64,000 nucleotides of DNA from Burkholderiaceae bacterium (GCA_947448695.1 CANFOL010000007.1:26051-90050); one strand, 5' to 3'; positions 47,958-59,179 are shown, counted from the first letter of the stretch. The notes: a model not told the origin generated them from the sequence alone. Numbers and translations: made by a program.

Positions 47958-48517
47958 TTGGACACATTCAAGAAGTGATGAACAAATGCGGCTAAATTAG
48001 TATGCACTGCAGTGTAGGGGGGTAAACCACCTTTTTCACGGGCCTTCATTCCTTTACCAGTCAACACTAGGTGAGGCTCTGCTCCAAGCGTGACGGGTCC
48101 AACTAAGTCCCTGAGTGAGTCCCCTACAACGGGTACCCCTAATAAAGATTTATCTAAATTGAAGCGTTTAGAAATCTCTTCAAACATACCTGTTTTGGGT
48201 TTTCTACAATCACATTCATCCTCATCAGTATGAGGGCAGAAAAATATAGCATTAATCTCACCTCCAAATCGAGCCAGTAGCGCATGCATTTTTTCATGCA
48301 TCGCATTTAGAGTATCTGTATCAAAAAGCCCCCTGCTGATACCAGATTGATTGGTACAAACAACCACTTGATAGCCAGCTTGGGTAAGTTTAGCAATTGC
48401 TTCTAGACTACCCTCAATCGGAATCCATTCATCAGGAGATTTAATGTAGCTATCACTATCTTGATTGATAACACCATCACGATCAAGAATGACAAGTTGT
48501 TGATAGGCATTTTTCAT
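47954..48517 (-). CDS. gmhB: D-glycero-beta-D-manno-heptose 1,7-bisphosphate 7-phosphatase
   Basis: HAD phosphatase of ADP-heptose synthesis for the LPS inner core, 187 residues. Motif I is LDRDGVINQDSDSYIKSPDEW. Motif II is the TN of VVCTNQSGISRG. The zinc-binding cysteine/histidine set is CPHTDEDECDCRKPKTGM, diagnostic of GmhB. Later residues include VVGDSLRDL. It is stop/start coupled to both glyS and plsC. Confidence 0.94.
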   Translation of the reverse strand: MKNAYQQLVILDRDGVINQDSDSYIKSPDEWIPIEGSLEAIAKLTQAGYQVVVCTNQSGISRGLFDTDTLNAMHEKMHALLARFGGEINAIFFCPHTDEDECDCRKPKTGMFEEISKRFNLDKSLLGVPVVGDSLRDLVGPVTLGAEPHLVLTGKGMKAREKGGLPPYTAVHTNLAAFVHHFLNVSK

Positions 48518-50664
48518 TTTGCGAGTTGACTTAAGTCAGCGACCTGATTCATTTGTTGGTAAAGCTTGCTAAGCAAGGCTAGACGATTTTGACGCTTTCT
48601 TAAATCAGGATCCATGACCATTACATCAGCAAAAAATTCTTCAATCGGCAAACTCACTTGAGTTAATAGCTGGAGTGAAGATTGAAAATCTTGAGCATGA
48701 AAGGCTTTTGATAAGAGCGGCTCAATTTCCTGTAATGTAGAGAATAATTTTATTTCAGCAGCTTGATCAAAAAGTTGCGGGTTAATGGTGCCCACATTAT
48801 CCGTAGCATTTTTTTTCAAAATATTGTTTAGGCGCTTATTAGCATTTGCCAAAACTGATGCTTGGGGGAGTTTTTGGAATGCATGAACTGCCAACAATTT
48901 TTTGGGAACTTCATTCAATTGACCATCTATATTCGCAAGAACAGATTCAATTTCTTCCGTACTAAAAATGATTCCCTGTGAGTCTTTCACATAAGACTTA
49001 AGACGCTCTTTAATAAAATGCAAGATTTCAGGAATCAATGCATTTTTTTGAACATCTGCAGACGTGAACTGCCTCAAGGTGAAGTGAAGTAAATCATTTA
49101 AATTTAACGGAAGATTTTTTTCAACGATGAGTCGACACACTCCTAATGCATGTCTTCTTAAAGCATAAGGATCTTTTTCACCTGTAGGGGCTAGTCCAAT
49201 ACCCCAAATACCAACAATCGTTTCAAGCTTGTCAGCAAGAGCTAAAGTTAGTCCAACCCTAGAATTTGGTAATTGATCACCAGCAAAGCGTGGTAAGTAG
49301 TGTTCTGCGCAGGCGGCAGCAACTTCATTATTTTCTTGATCATGGAAGGCGTAGTAACGTCCCATAATACCTTGTAATTCTGGAAACTCACCCACCATGT
49401 CAGTGAGTAAATCGGCCTTCATGAGCATGGCAGCGCGTGAGCAAAGAGAGATGTAATCTTGTTTTACTGATTCTGTATCAGCAAAATGACTCGACAGAAG
49501 CTCAGATATATATTGAGCTATCTCAGAAATGCGGAGGATACGCTCCTTTTGATTACCTAGTTTATTGTGATACACAACTTTGGCAAGTTCTTCAAAGCGG
49601 TTAAAGAGCGGAGTTTTACGATCTTGTTGATAGAAAAATTTAGCGTCTGATAATCGGGGTCGAATGACACGCTCATTACCAGTTATGATTGATTCAGGAG
49701 TTGATGTTTCAATATTAGAAACAATTAAAAATCGGTTGATTAATTTTCCTTCTGTATCCGTGAGCGCAAAATATTTTTGATTTGTTTGCATCGTTAAGAT
49801 TAAACACTCTTGGGGCACATCTAAAAACTCTTTTTCAAATTCACAGGCATATACGATTGGCCATTCAACCAGCGAAGTAACTTCCTCTAGAAGAGATTCG
49901 GGCATTAGAACTGAGAGTTGACCGGCTTGCGATATGAGTTGAGATTTTATAGACTCAAAGCGTTCACTATAGTTAGCTAGTACTTTTCCTTGAGATTGAA
50001 GTAGTAATTCATAGTCATTCGCATGCGCAATTACAAGAGGGCCATCAGATAAAAACCGATGCCCAAAGGTCGTCCTTCCAGATTCAAGTCCAAGTGCGAT
50101 GATCGGCACTATATTAGGACCATGAAGGGCAATTAAGCGATGCGCAGGCCTTACAAATTGAACATCTACTTCATGGGAAGTTCCCGGATGAATCTGGTAG
50201 TGCATAGTTTTTGCAATTGGCAATTGACTGATAGAAAAGTCAATCGCGTCTTGTAAACCTGTTGCTAAAGTAACCCCGGCTTTTTTGAGTTCAATGAAGA
50301 AAGCTTCATTTTTACCTTCGCCTTGCCTCTCTAGATGGTCAATGACAACATCATGTATACCCAAATTGGCTAATTTTTTAATTAATGGAGGAGAAGCTTG
50401 CCCATTATCTAAAAGCGCAATTGATACAGGTAAAAGTTTTTCTTTGACGGCAACGTCAGAAGCCTTATCTAATACTTCATTAATTAAAACTGCAAGTCTT
50501 CTTGGAGAAGCATAGGATTTATAAGAAGCTTGATGAGAAACTAATCCTAGTGAGTTTAATTTTTTGATCATGTTCGAAGCAAAGGATTCCCCTAGCCGCT
50601 TCAATGATTTTGGGGGCAATTCTTCAGTAAAAATTTCAATGAGAAGAGGGGCTAACTGACTCAT
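48514..50664 (-). CDS. glyS: Glycyl-tRNA synthetase beta subunit
   Basis: The beta chain of heterotetrameric GlyRS binds tRNA-Gly; it has 716 residues. It begins [20 protein letters not shown] and contains [11 protein letters not shown] and the HD-like central region with [13 protein letters not shown]-type sequence ([14 protein letters not shown]). The C-terminal part is an ArgRS-like anticodon-binding domain. Its start overlaps the glyQ stop (ATGA), ensuring paired synthesis of the two subunits. Confidence 0.97.
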   Translation of the reverse strand: MSQLAPLLIEIFTEELPPKSLKRLGESFASNMIKKLNSLGLVSHQASYKSYASPRRLAVLINEVLDKASDVAVKEKLLPVSIALLDNGQASPPLIKKLANLGIHDVVIDHLERQGEGKNEAFFIELKKAGVTLATGLQDAIDFSISQLPIAKTMHYQIHPGTSHEVDVQFVRPAHRLIALHGPNIVPIIALGLESGRTTFGHRFLSDGPLVIAHANDYELLLQSQGKVLANYSERFESIKSQLISQAGQLSVLMPESLLEEVTSLVEWPIVYACEFEKEFLDVPQECLILTMQTNQKYFALTDTEGKLINRFLIVSNIETSTPESIITGNERVIRPRLSDAKFFYQQDRKTPLFNRFEELAKVVYHNKLGNQKERILRISEIAQYISELLSSHFADTESVKQDYISLCSRAAMLMKADLLTDMVGEFPELQGIMGRYYAFHDQENNEVAAACAEHYLPRFAGDQLPNSRVGLTLALADKLETIVGIWGIGLAPTGEKDPYALRRHALGVCRLIVEKNLPLNLNDLLHFTLRQFTSADVQKNALIPEILHFIKERLKSYVKDSQGIIFSTEEIESVLANIDGQLNEVPKKLLAVHAFQKLPQASVLANANKRLNNILKKNATDNVGTINPQLFDQAAEIKLFSTLQEIEPLLSKAFHAQDFQSSLQLLTQVSLPIEEFFADVMVMDPDLRKRQNRLALLSKLYQQMNQVADLSQLAK

Positions 50665-51560
50665 GAGCCTAGATCCTCCTGAAACGATTTTTTCATCATA
50701 GGAAAGTTCAGTTGTTCCCTAGAAAGCAAATAGGCATGTGCCACAGCTTTTGATAAGTTTCTAATTCTAGCGATATAAGTTGCTCGCTCAGTAACTGATA
50801 TTGCTCCTCTCGCATCAAGGAGATTAAATGTATGAGCAGCTTTTAAGACCATTTCGTATGCGGGTAAAGCTAAAGGAATATCAATGAGTCGAGTCGCTTG
50901 AGCCTCATAATTTTGAAATTGTTCAAAAAGCCATTTGCTATCCGAGTACTCAAAATTATAGGTGGATTGTTCAACCTCATTTTGATGGTAAACATCTCCA
51001 TAGGTAATATGATCAGTCCACATGAGATCGTAAACATTCTCGCAAGACTGGAGGTACATTGCAAGTCGTTCAATACCGTAGGTAATTTCACCTAATACGG
51101 GCTTACAATCTAAGCCACCCACTTGTTGGAAATAGGTGAATTGAGTTACTTCCATACCGTTAAGCCATACTTCCCATCCAAGCCCCCAAGCCCCAAGCGT
51201 CGGATTCTCCCAGTCATCCTCAACAAAGCGAATATCATTTTGTTGAAGATCAAGTCCTAGAGCACTTAAGGAACCTAAATAAAGATCCAATATATTATCT
51301 GGTGATGGTTTAAGAACCACTTGAAATTGATAGTAATGTTGCAAGCGATTTGGGTTTTCTCCGTATCGCCCATCTTTTGGGCGACGAGAGGGTTGAACAT
51401 AGGCTGCTTTCCATGGTTCTGGTCCAATAGCCCTTAGAAAGGTAGCAGTATGAGAAGTCCCAGCACCCACCTCTAAATCGACGGGTTGCAAGATTGCACA
51501 ACCTTGATTGTTCCAATAATTTTGTAAAGTAAGAATGATTTCTTGAAAAGTCTTTTTCAT
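50661..51560 (-). CDS. glyQ: Glycyl-tRNA synthetase alpha subunit
   Basis: The alpha chain of GlyRS carries the class II catalytic site; it has 299 residues. Diagnostic stretches are [40 protein letters not shown] and [19 protein letters not shown]. The start at 51560 follows the lnt stop by 9 nt and glyS follows by ATGA overlap. The presence of the bacterial alpha2-beta2 enzyme agrees with a proteobacterial source. Confidence 0.98.
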   Translation of the reverse strand: MKKTFQEIILTLQNYWNNQGCAILQPVDLEVGAGTSHTATFLRAIGPEPWKAAYVQPSRRPKDGRYGENPNRLQHYYQFQVVLKPSPDNILDLYLGSLSALGLDLQQNDIRFVEDDWENPTLGAWGLGWEVWLNGMEVTQFTYFQQVGGLDCKPVLGEITYGIERLAMYLQSCENVYDLMWTDHITYGDVYHQNEVEQSTYNFEYSDSKWLFEQFQNYEAQATRLIDIPLALPAYEMVLKAAHTFNLLDARGAISVTERATYIARIRNLSKAVAHAYLLSREQLNFPMMKKSFQEDLGS

Positions 51561-51569
51561 AACAAGATT

Positions 51570-53093
51570 TTAACCTCTCAAGGCCCCATACCTTAAGTCT
51601 GTTCTTTGGAGACGTCTTTTTTGGTTCCAGGCGAATATTAAACACAATACAGAAAACAACAATATTGGCGCATCACCAAGTCGAACATAGGGTGTTTGGC
51701 CAGTTCTAGGCTGTACGGAACCAATTAAATGCCCCTGCACAAAAGCAGGAAGTTGAGACTGAACAATGCCTTGCTCATTAATAATGGCAGTAAAACCAGT
51801 ATTCGTTGAACGGATAGTCGGCAAGCCGGTCTCTAAAGATCTTAATTGCGCTAATCGAAGCTGCTGTGACGGCGCCGATGTTTTACCAAACCATGCCAAA
51901 TTAGTCATATTAATGAGCAGGTTAGGTGCTTGTTGAGCATTGCGCACCCTTGAGGCAATTTCATTGCCAAAGACATCTTCATAGCAAATCATTACTGCGC
52001 CATAAACATCCGGTTGATTGGAGCGAGAAATTTTAAAAGAATCTTGAGAAAAAGTACCCTTTTTAAACTGAGACAGAGGCGCTTGAATTGCTCTTACAAA
52101 CCATTCAAAACCTGGTGGCACATACTCACCAAAAGGAACAAGATGAGCCTTTGTATAGTAATAGGGACTAACGTTTGGAGAAAACCCCTTTGCTTGATTG
52201 GCATATTGCCGGTTTTCATAGCCAATGATTCCTGTTAATACATGGGTTTGTGAAGCATCGACAAAAGCCTCTAAATCTTTACTCCAGTTGGGAGGAAGTT
52301 CATTTTCAGGGATTGCAATGGCGGTTTCTGGAGCAACAATTAAATTTGTAGGCTTATCCATCATGCTATTTAAATAATAGTTATTTTGATGACGAAGGGT
52401 TGATTCATCATAATTCAGTGTTTGCTGGAAATTGCCTTGAAGTAATTTCACTTCTAGCATATTACCTAAAGGCTTTGTATATGTTGAGTTCTCGAAAAAG
52501 GACACAATAATAACTACAAAACCTAATGAGAGCAGAGGCAAGAAAAATCTACCTGGCGCACTGCCAATCTTATAAGCCCCCCATAAAACAGCAAAAGTTG
52601 CACCGAGAACACCAAATATTGGAATAAGTCCCATGAATGGACCGTTCACTTGTGCATCTCCAAATCCAATCCACGGAAATCCGGTCAAAATATTTCCTCT
52701 GAGCCACTCGAGTAATGTCCAAGACGCAGCCCATGCTATGCCAGAATGTGATTGTGAATAAAAGCGACCCGCAAGTAAGCTTGCAAGACTTGGAAAAACT
52801 GCTAAAAACCCAGATAAAAGAATGACTCCACCACATGCCATCCACGAAGGCATTCCACCCACATCATGTAAGCTGACATAGATCCACCACAACCCATGAC
52901 AGAAATAAGCAAAACCAAAATACCACCCTAATTTTGCTTGATACAAAGGACCATGGAAATAGTGTTGATGGGTAAGGCGCCAAAAAAAAGCTATTAGCAG
53001 CATTTGCCACCAGCTGGCTGATTGTAAAGAGCTTGCCAACGATGTTAGTAAGCCCAAAATAACGGCGTAAAAAAAACTCCGCGAAAAAAACAT
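51570..53093 (-). CDS. lnt: Apolipoprotein N-acyltransferase
   Basis: Lnt adds the third acyl chain to lipoproteins at the periplasmic face of the inner membrane. It has 507 residues: seven to eight membrane helices, then a nitrilase-like domain. The catalytic triad is intact: Glu in VAPETAIAIPE, Lys in YYYTKAHLVPFGEYVP and Cys in AVMICYEDVFG. A last membrane helix lies near the C-terminus. It begins 1 nt after corC, the usual neighbour. Confidence 0.95.
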   Translation of the reverse strand: MFFSRSFFYAVILGLLTSLASSLQSASWWQMLLIAFFWRLTHQHYFHGPLYQAKLGWYFGFAYFCHGLWWIYVSLHDVGGMPSWMACGGVILLSGFLAVFPSLASLLAGRFYSQSHSGIAWAASWTLLEWLRGNILTGFPWIGFGDAQVNGPFMGLIPIFGVLGATFAVLWGAYKIGSAPGRFFLPLLSLGFVVIIVSFFENSTYTKPLGNMLEVKLLQGNFQQTLNYDESTLRHQNNYYLNSMMDKPTNLIVAPETAIAIPENELPPNWSKDLEAFVDASQTHVLTGIIGYENRQYANQAKGFSPNVSPYYYTKAHLVPFGEYVPPGFEWFVRAIQAPLSQFKKGTFSQDSFKISRSNQPDVYGAVMICYEDVFGNEIASRVRNAQQAPNLLINMTNLAWFGKTSAPSQQLRLAQLRSLETGLPTIRSTNTGFTAIINEQGIVQSQLPAFVQGHLIGSVQPRTGQTPYVRLGDAPILLFSVLCLIFAWNQKRRLQRTDLRYGALRG

Positions 53094-53094
53094 T

Positions 53095-53937
53095 TTAAGG
53101 CTCCAACTCGGGAGTTTTCTGAATAATTAATATATGGATTTGACGAGGGTCAGCGCGTTGAATCTCACACTTTAGACCATGAAGTTGAATAATTTCACCT
53201 CTTTTCGGTACTCTGCCTATTTGATGAATGACCAATCCAGCAATCGTATCGATATCCTCATCTGAAAAATTAGTACTAAAGACCTCATTGATTTGTTCAA
53301 GCTCGGTCATTCCTCGAACTCGATATTTTCCTTCAGAGACTAAAACGATATTGTCAGCCTCATCATCGATATCGTGCTCATCTTCAATATCACCAACGAT
53401 TTGTTCTAAAACATCTTCAATCGTAACAATACCAGCGACCCCACCGTATTCATCTACCACAATTGCCAAGTGATTACGATTACTCCGAAAATCTTTTAAT
53501 AAAACACTCAATCTTTTTGAATCGGGAATAAAGACGGCTGGCCTTAGCCATTCTCTGATATCAAAGTCATTTTCAGTTGAGTGACGTAATAAATCTTTAG
53601 CAAGAAGAATACCAATAACGTTATCTCGGTTATTTTCAAACACTGGAAATCGAGAGTGAGCTGCAGATATGACTTCTGTGATAACTTTTTCAATAGGGTC
53701 TGCGATATCGACCCAATCAATTTGAGCTCTAGGTAAAAGAATATCTTTAACTGATAATTCACTTACCTGAAATACACCCTCAATCATTGATAGTGCATCA
53801 GAGTCTAGAAGACCTTCTAATTTAGCTTCCTGAAGCGTCTCGAGGAGTGCGCTTCTTTTTTCCTCAGGAGTATCTTTTCTTGAAGTAATCAATCCAAGAA
53901 GGGTATTTAAAAAATTTTTTGGCTCAGAATCAGTCAT
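53095..53937 (-). CDS. corC: CorC/YbeX-type CBS-domain protein
   Basis: A 280-residue soluble protein with paired CBS domains (SVKDILLPRAQIDWVDI and the second around LSVLLKDFRSNRNHLAIVVD) and a C-terminal CorC_HlyC/transporter-associated domain. EYGGVAGIVTIEDVLEQIVGDIEDEHD is the family signature. It lacks the DUF21 membrane domain. It is implicated in Mg2+/Co2+ homeostasis and, as YbeX, in ribosome biogenesis next to ybeY. It follows ybeY by 27 nt. Confidence 0.93.
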   Translation of the reverse strand: MTDSEPKNFLNTLLGLITSRKDTPEEKRSALLETLQEAKLEGLLDSDALSMIEGVFQVSELSVKDILLPRAQIDWVDIADPIEKVITEVISAAHSRFPVFENNRDNVIGILLAKDLLRHSTENDFDIREWLRPAVFIPDSKRLSVLLKDFRSNRNHLAIVVDEYGGVAGIVTIEDVLEQIVGDIEDEHDIDDEADNIVLVSEGKYRVRGMTELEQINEVFSTNFSDEDIDTIAGLVIHQIGRVPKRGEIIQLHGLKCEIQRADPRQIHILIIQKTPELEP

Positions 53938-53964
53938 ATAGTTAGAGAATAACTTAATCTTGTA

Positions 53965-54447
53965 TCAGACATAAGGATTTTGTATTTTAAGCCGTTTTAA
54001 GATAGCAATTTCTAAAGATTCCATTGCCAATGCATCAATTTCATCCTCATGATCGAAACCTTGAGCATGGAGAACGCCATGCACGATTAAATGTGCAAAA
54101 TGATTTTCAATCGTTTTAGTTTGGTTTTTGGCTTCTTTTTCAATGATGGGCATACAAAGCACTAAATCAGCCGTTAGCTTTGAAGAGGAGCTATCTTCGG
54201 AAAGAGTAAAGGTCAGAATATTGGTTGAGTGATCTTGTCCCCGATAATGACTATTTAAGCGCTTACTCTCTGCTGCGCCAACAAGCCGCACTAGGACAAA
54301 TGCATCTTGTTGAAGAGCTGCTTTTACCCAAGGGCGAATTTTTTTTGCAAAAAAAATATCTGCCCATTTAGCCTCTAGGGTTTCTGATGCGAACTGAAGT
54401 TCAAGCCCTAATTGAAATGAAGCTTTACGATTAATTTTAGCTGACAT
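53965..54447 (-). CDS. ybeY: Endoribonuclease YbeY, rRNA maturation factor
   Basis: Metalloprotein needed for 16S 3'-end maturation and 70S quality control. The zinc motif [14 protein letters not shown] is intact. I use the ATG at 54447 (MSAKINRK), giving 160 residues (E. coli 155); the track's GTG at 54471 would add eight residues. Either way the start lies within the last codons of miaB. In E. coli and most betaproteobacteria I know, phoH/ybeZ sits between miaB and ybeY; here it is missing. Confidence 0.92.
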   Translation of the reverse strand: MSAKINRKASFQLGLELQFASETLEAKWADIFFAKKIRPWVKAALQQDAFVLVRLVGAAESKRLNSHYRGQDHSTNILTFTLSEDSSSSKLTADLVLCMPIIEKEAKNQTKTIENHFAHLIVHGVLHAQGFDHEDEIDALAMESLEIAILKRLKIQNPYV

Positions 54448-55792
54448 CGATATTTTGCAAAACAAGCTCACCTTTAAGAGAGTGGGCTAATGCATCTGTA
54501 AATTGAACTGACAACATTTTCCCAATCAGTCTTTGCGCTTGATGATTCTTAGGTAAATCAATATTCACGACACGATTATTTTCAGTTCGCCCTTGCAGTT
54601 TGAGGCCATCTCGAGCCATGCCTTCGATCATCACAAGTTCAGTGTTGCCAATCATATTTTTGCTGATTGCAAGAATATGCTCATCAATGCGTGATGTAAG
54701 TATTTGTAGACGCTTCACACTAACTTCCCTTGAAACAGTTTCTTTTAAATTCGCAGCAGGCGTTCCTGGCCTTGGACTAAAAATAAAACAATAACTGTTA
54801 TCGAATTTGATTTCATCGACTAATGACATCAGTTCATTAAAATCCTCGTCAGTTTCCCCCGGAAATCCAACAATAAAATCACTTGATACTGGAATGTTAG
54901 GTTTTACTTTTCGCATTTTACGAATAATGCTTTTATATTCCAAAACCGTATAACCCCGCTTCATCGCCATTAAGATACGGTCAGACCCATGCTGAACAGG
55001 CAAATGGAGGTGATTCACTAATTTTGGTAAGCGAGCATGAGCATCGATTAAACGTTGCGTAAATTCTTTAGGATGACTAGTTGTATATCGAATCCGTTCC
55101 ACTCCTGGAATTTCAGAAATGTACTCTAATAAAAGAGCAAAGTCAGCCAATTCATCACTTCCATGAATCTTTCCTAAATAGGCATTAACGTTTTGACCCA
55201 AAAGCGTAATTTCACAAACCCCTTGTTGAGCTAATGAAGATACCTCAACAAGAACATCCTCAAGTGGTCTTGAAACCTCTTCGCCACGCGTATAGGGAAC
55301 AACGCAGTATGTACAGTATTTTGAACATCCTTCCATAATGGAGACAAACGCTGCACCACCAGTTTTTTTAGCGGGTGGTAGATGATCAAATTTTTCTATT
55401 TCGGGGAAGGTGATATCTACCTGAGAGCGGCCAGATCGATGACGCTCCGCAATCATTGAAGGTAATCGATGAAGGGTTTGTGGGCCAAAGACTAGATCTA
55501 CGTAAGGAGCACGACTAACAATTTGATGGCCTTCTTGACTCGCAACGCACCCCCCAACTCCTATAAGAAGCCCAGGCTTTTCAGCTTTCATATCCCGCAA
55601 TCGACCCAAATCAGAAAATACTTTATCTTGAGCTTTTTCACGAATAGAGCAAGTGTTGAGGAGGATTAAATCAGCCTCTTCTAGTATTTTAGTTTCGGTA
55701 TAGTGATCCGCCACTTGAAGGACGTCAGCCATCTTTTCCGAGTCATACTCGTTCATTTGGCAGCCAAAGGTTTTAATAAATACTTTTTTCAT
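54437..55792 (-). CDS. miaB: tRNA-2-methylthio-N6-dimethylallyladenosine synthase
   Basis: Radical-SAM methylthiotransferase acting on i6A37 of tRNA. It has 451 residues. The N-terminal MTTase domain ([20 protein letters not shown]) holds one Fe-S cluster. The radical-SAM CxxxCxxC motif is [19 protein letters not shown], and a C-terminal TRAM domain closes the protein. It is first in the - strand run miaB-ybeY-corC-lnt-glyQ-glyS-gmhB-plsC and overlaps ybeY by 11 bp. Confidence 0.97.
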   Translation of the reverse strand: MKKVFIKTFGCQMNEYDSEKMADVLQVADHYTETKILEEADLILLNTCSIREKAQDKVFSDLGRLRDMKAEKPGLLIGVGGCVASQEGHQIVSRAPYVDLVFGPQTLHRLPSMIAERHRSGRSQVDITFPEIEKFDHLPPAKKTGGAAFVSIMEGCSKYCTYCVVPYTRGEEVSRPLEDVLVEVSSLAQQGVCEITLLGQNVNAYLGKIHGSDELADFALLLEYISEIPGVERIRYTTSHPKEFTQRLIDAHARLPKLVNHLHLPVQHGSDRILMAMKRGYTVLEYKSIIRKMRKVKPNIPVSSDFIVGFPGETDEDFNELMSLVDEIKFDNSYCFIFSPRPGTPAANLKETVSREVSVKRLQILTSRIDEHILAISKNMIGNTELVMIEGMARDGLKLQGRTENNRVVNIDLPKNHQAQRLIGKMLSVQFTDALAHSLKGELVLQNIDVS

Positions 55793-55867
55793 ATGAAGGG
55801 CCGTTCTCAGTAGTTAAGACTGGGGGCAAATCACTATTTTATCAGGCGATGAAGTCTTCATGCATAT

Positions 55868-57130
55868 TTAAATGAATCGAAACGCAAAAATAGCAACTAG
55901 GGTTGGAATAATTGCCGCCACAAGTAAATACGTCGGGTTCACCACACGGTTAGCAAAGTGTTCACGCAAAATAGATAGGCCAGCTGGATTAGGGGCATTT
56001 GCGATGACAGTGAGACCACCACCTGAAACAGCACCGGCAACAAGGGCAATTTTAAATTCGGTTGAAGTACCATCTACTAAAGAGCCCAAATAAGTGATTG
56101 CAGCGTTATCGGTCAGAGCTGTGAGGCCAACCGTTCCATAAAAAGCAACGACGGGGGTCATGCTCTGCAAAACTGGCTGCAGCCACCATTTTTGTAAACT
56201 ACCAAGCACCACCAATCCTGCTAAAAAGAATGCTACCAATAAAGCTTCTCGAAGAATCAGCGGATTTTGGTATCTTGAGTAAGCTGAAGTAAATCCTAAG
56301 AAAAATAAGAAGAGCCATAAAAAAACGGCAGGATAATGAGCAAAATATACAACTCCTGCCAAGAATGTCAAATGAACCAAAATAACTGTGTAGGGCATTC
56401 TTTCTTTAGGGGGTTCGACAAACTCCTTTGGTAGTTGTTTATGGAAAATAACTGTAATGAGGAAGGCATTAATAAACACTGCTAAAGCTGCTCGATCACC
56501 AAAAGTGGTAAACATAAAAGGTGTTGTCCACTCCCAAGCGCTTGCCACCATCAGGACAGGTGGAGCAGCAAAATTCGTGAGAGTTCCACCAATAGAAATA
56601 TTCACAAATAATACGCCAATGATGGCGTATTGCAATTTAAGTGACAGCCCGGTTTTATAAAAACGATCTCTTAATAAAATAGCTGCAATTGTCATTGCAG
56701 CAGGTTCTGTAATAAAAGAACCCATTAAAGGAACAATGGAAAGGCTAATAAAAAATATCATTGTATTTTTTGGTATAGGCGTTAATCTTGAAATAAAATC
56801 AGACATGAAGTTAATCGCCAAATTAGCTAAAGTTAAAATCGGTTTAGATGCAGCAACAACCATGACTGCAAATACAAATAGTGCTTCAACATAGTTTTGA
56901 TCATTGACGAAATTTACAGCTTCCTTGGTGTTTTCGAGTACAGAAATGGCGAGAACAAGAACTAATGCCCAAAATCCAAAAACCACTTCAACCTCAGCAA
57001 GAAGATGAAAAAGTCCCGCATGCCTAGGATAGGAGTGGGACAGTTTTTCAAAGGATGAAACCATAAAAGTGTGCAAAATAGCGATTGCAAATAAAGCTGA
57101 AGCAATGATTTCAAGATGAGTTGGGTTCAT
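55868..57130 (-). CDS. Putative Na+/H+ antiporter (ArsB/NhaD superfamily)
   Basis: A 420-residue polytopic membrane protein with about ten to eleven hydrophobic segments, resembling the putative Na+/H+ antiporter family PF07399. Conserved polar patches inside membrane regions include GSFITEPAAMTIAAILLRDR, GGTLTNFAAPPVLMVAS and GLTALTDNAAITYLGSL, the ion-transporter-superfamily style of re-entrant motifs. It ends 75 bp downstream of the miaB start on the same strand, so it precedes miaB in transcription order but is separately spaced. Ion specificity is not shown. Confidence 0.85.
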   Translation of the reverse strand: MNPTHLEIIASALFAIAILHTFMVSSFEKLSHSYPRHAGLFHLLAEVEVVFGFWALVLVLAISVLENTKEAVNFVNDQNYVEALFVFAVMVVAASKPILTLANLAINFMSDFISRLTPIPKNTMIFFISLSIVPLMGSFITEPAAMTIAAILLRDRFYKTGLSLKLQYAIIGVLFVNISIGGTLTNFAAPPVLMVASAWEWTTPFMFTTFGDRAALAVFINAFLITVIFHKQLPKEFVEPPKERMPYTVILVHLTFLAGVVYFAHYPAVFLWLFLFFLGFTSAYSRYQNPLILREALLVAFFLAGLVVLGSLQKWWLQPVLQSMTPVVAFYGTVGLTALTDNAAITYLGSLVDGTSTEFKIALVAGAVSGGGLTVIANAPNPAGLSILREHFANRVVNPTYLLVAAIIPTLVAIFAFRFI

Positions 57131-57237
57131 TCAAGGCTCTCTAAAGTTACGAATTGTAGCGACATACGCTGGGTTATCAGAAGTACAATGGTTCATGTTT
57201 AATAACAATTCCTATTCTAAAAGCTTCTTATTACATA

Positions 57238-58671
57238 ATGCCTAAAAATCTCTTAAGATTCACTATTGGCTTGATGGTTTTTCAGATGCTGTTTTGGACT
57301 TTGGTGCCAATGCTAGCTCACCATGCCCCGCCATTAGATGCTACAGAGATGTATAGTTGGAGCCTTAGTTTTCAATGGGGATTTTACAAGCACCCACCTA
57401 TGCCAGCTTGGATTGTTGGCCTAGTTCAGATGATTGTTGGTAAAAATATACTTTCCCTATTTTTATGCGCAAGCATGGCAATTAGCGCTAGTTACTTTTG
57501 TGTTGCATGGTTAGCCAATCGGTTTTTATCAGAAAAAGAAGCGACGGTGGCAGTTTTTTTATATGCTTTAACAATTTATTGCAATATTTGGTCTACCGAC
57601 TTTAATCATAATCAAATACAAATGCCTTTTTGGGCTCTAAGCCTTGTCTGTTTGGTGGTATGCCTTGATACAGGAAGTAAAAAATGGGCACTTGTGCTGG
57701 GGGTTGTGATGGGCTTAAATGCCTTATCAAAATATACGGCAGCTTTTATTATGCCAAGCACTATAGTATTGCTGATGCTATCGCCGTATTGGAGAAGAAA
57801 CTTTAATATGACTCAGTTGTGCATTGCAAGCATTGCTTTTTTAGTAGTTTTTTCACCTCACTTATATTGGCTTACACAAAATCATTTTATGCCATTTCAC
57901 TATGTTGGAGAGCGCTTTGATGAGATGAAAAACACCAATCAATTTTTAGATTTGGCTGACTATGTCGGCAATATTTTATTGGCGCATGTATGTTTAATTC
58001 TAGTATCTTTGTTTCTTATGCAAAAAAAATTATTGGCAAATACCTTTGCAAAAAATGATCAAATTTTCATTTGGATTTTAGGGGTTGGCCCAGTTTTAAC
58101 AACGATTGTCTTAGGTTTATTTGTACCTTTGTATCATCGTTGGGTTATCCCAATGCTCCCCATGATTACGATAGTTTTTGCAATGTTATTAAAAGGTCGT
58201 TTTGCTTTTTTATATAACAAAAAAGCTTTTATATTCTTTGTGGCATTACAAATCCTCTTAGGTTTGGCGTATCTCTATAAAGATAAAATTAACCCTAACC
58301 AATCTGCCCGTGGAAATTATCCCGCACCTGAATTAGCTCAAGCCATTTATGAAAAATGGCATGTACTATATCCAGATAAGTCATTTAAGATCGTGTCAGG
58401 AGGAGAGTGGGAGGCGGGCTTTGTAAGTCTTTACTCCCCAGATAAAACATATGTTTATACCCATGCTGACTCAGTTATAACCCCATGGATATCAGAAAAA
58501 AACGCAAATGATTGTGGTATGGTGATGTTAAGCCCATCAGCATCGGATCTTGAGCATTTTTCCTTAGCGAAGATGCAAGAGCCAATCCAACTGAAAAGTT
58601 CTATAACAAATACTATTGTCGTTTTAGCATATGCCATTAATCCTCCCCAGGGTGAATGTTTATTGAAATAG
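57238..58671 (+). CDS. GT-C (family 39/PMT-like) glycosyltransferase
   Basis: A 477-residue inner-membrane glycosyltransferase with about eleven membrane helices. The first periplasmic loop contains the acidic motif PPLDATEMYSWSLSFQWG followed by YKHPPMPAWIVGL, as in ArnT-like enzymes using polyprenyl-phosphate sugars. The last 120 residues are a soluble periplasmic part. The acceptor could be lipid A or another envelope glycan; it is not evident here, as no sugar-nucleotide genes are adjacent. It is 22 nt ahead of mgtC-like. Confidence 0.82.
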   Translation: MPKNLLRFTIGLMVFQMLFWTLVPMLAHHAPPLDATEMYSWSLSFQWGFYKHPPMPAWIVGLVQMIVGKNILSLFLCASMAISASYFCVAWLANRFLSEKEATVAVFLYALTIYCNIWSTDFNHNQIQMPFWALSLVCLVVCLDTGSKKWALVLGVVMGLNALSKYTAAFIMPSTIVLLMLSPYWRRNFNMTQLCIASIAFLVVFSPHLYWLTQNHFMPFHYVGERFDEMKNTNQFLDLADYVGNILLAHVCLILVSLFLMQKKLLANTFAKNDQIFIWILGVGPVLTTIVLGLFVPLYHRWVIPMLPMITIVFAMLLKGRFAFLYNKKAFIFFVALQILLGLAYLYKDKINPNQSARGNYPAPELAQAIYEKWHVLYPDKSFKIVSGGEWEAGFVSLYSPDKTYVYTHADSVITPWISEKNANDCGMVMLSPSASDLEHFSLAKMQEPIQLKSSITNTIVVLAYAINPPQGECLLK

Positions 58672-58693
58672 AAATCTAAATAATGAGGTTTAA

Positions 58694-59179
58694 ATGGAAA
58701 CTCAATTACTAACAACAGATATTCTTGCTCGATTAGGCTTATCACTACTTGCCGGCATGATATTGGGCTTGAATCGATGGATGCACCATAAATCTGCTGG
58801 AATCAGAACACATACATTAGTTAGCCTAGGTGGAGCTTTAGGAATGATGTTAATGACGTCAGTTGTCGGGGGAGATGCACAGGCTCAAAGTCACGTATTA
58901 CAAGGAACTATTTCGGGAATTGGGTTTTTAGGTGCCGGTGTAATTGTGCATCAAGGTACAACTGGCAATGTCAAAGGTTTAACTACTGCAGCAAGCATTT
59001 GGGCGGTAGCAATTTTAGGCTGTTGCTTTGGCTCTGGCCAACTAATTGTAGGAATTTTTGGATTAGGAGCAATTTTATTAACTTTGATTGTGGGCCGTTC
59101 TTTGGAATACGGATTAGCAAAGATTTTAGGTATTGTTAGAGGCTCTGAACTTGACGATGATAATCAAAACAAAGAGTGA
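58694..59179 (+). CDS. MgtC/SapB-family membrane protein
   Basis: A 161-residue protein with four to five membrane helices and the family motifs RLGLSLLAGMILGLNRW, KSAGIRTHTLVSLGGALGM and GIGFLGAGVIVHQG. It lacks the cytoplasmic ACT-like tail found in Salmonella MgtC, so it is a minimal form. MgtC proteins act on Mg2+ adaptation and F-ATPase in some species; the role here is unknown. GAGG precedes the ATG. It converges on sodC with a 10-bp gap and no visible terminator. Confidence 0.88.
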   Translation: METQLLTTDILARLGLSLLAGMILGLNRWMHHKSAGIRTHTLVSLGGALGMMLMTSVVGGDAQAQSHVLQGTISGIGFLGAGVIVHQGTTGNVKGLTTAASIWAVAILGCCFGSGQLIVGIFGLGAILLTLIVGRSLEYGLAKILGIVRGSELDDDNQNKE

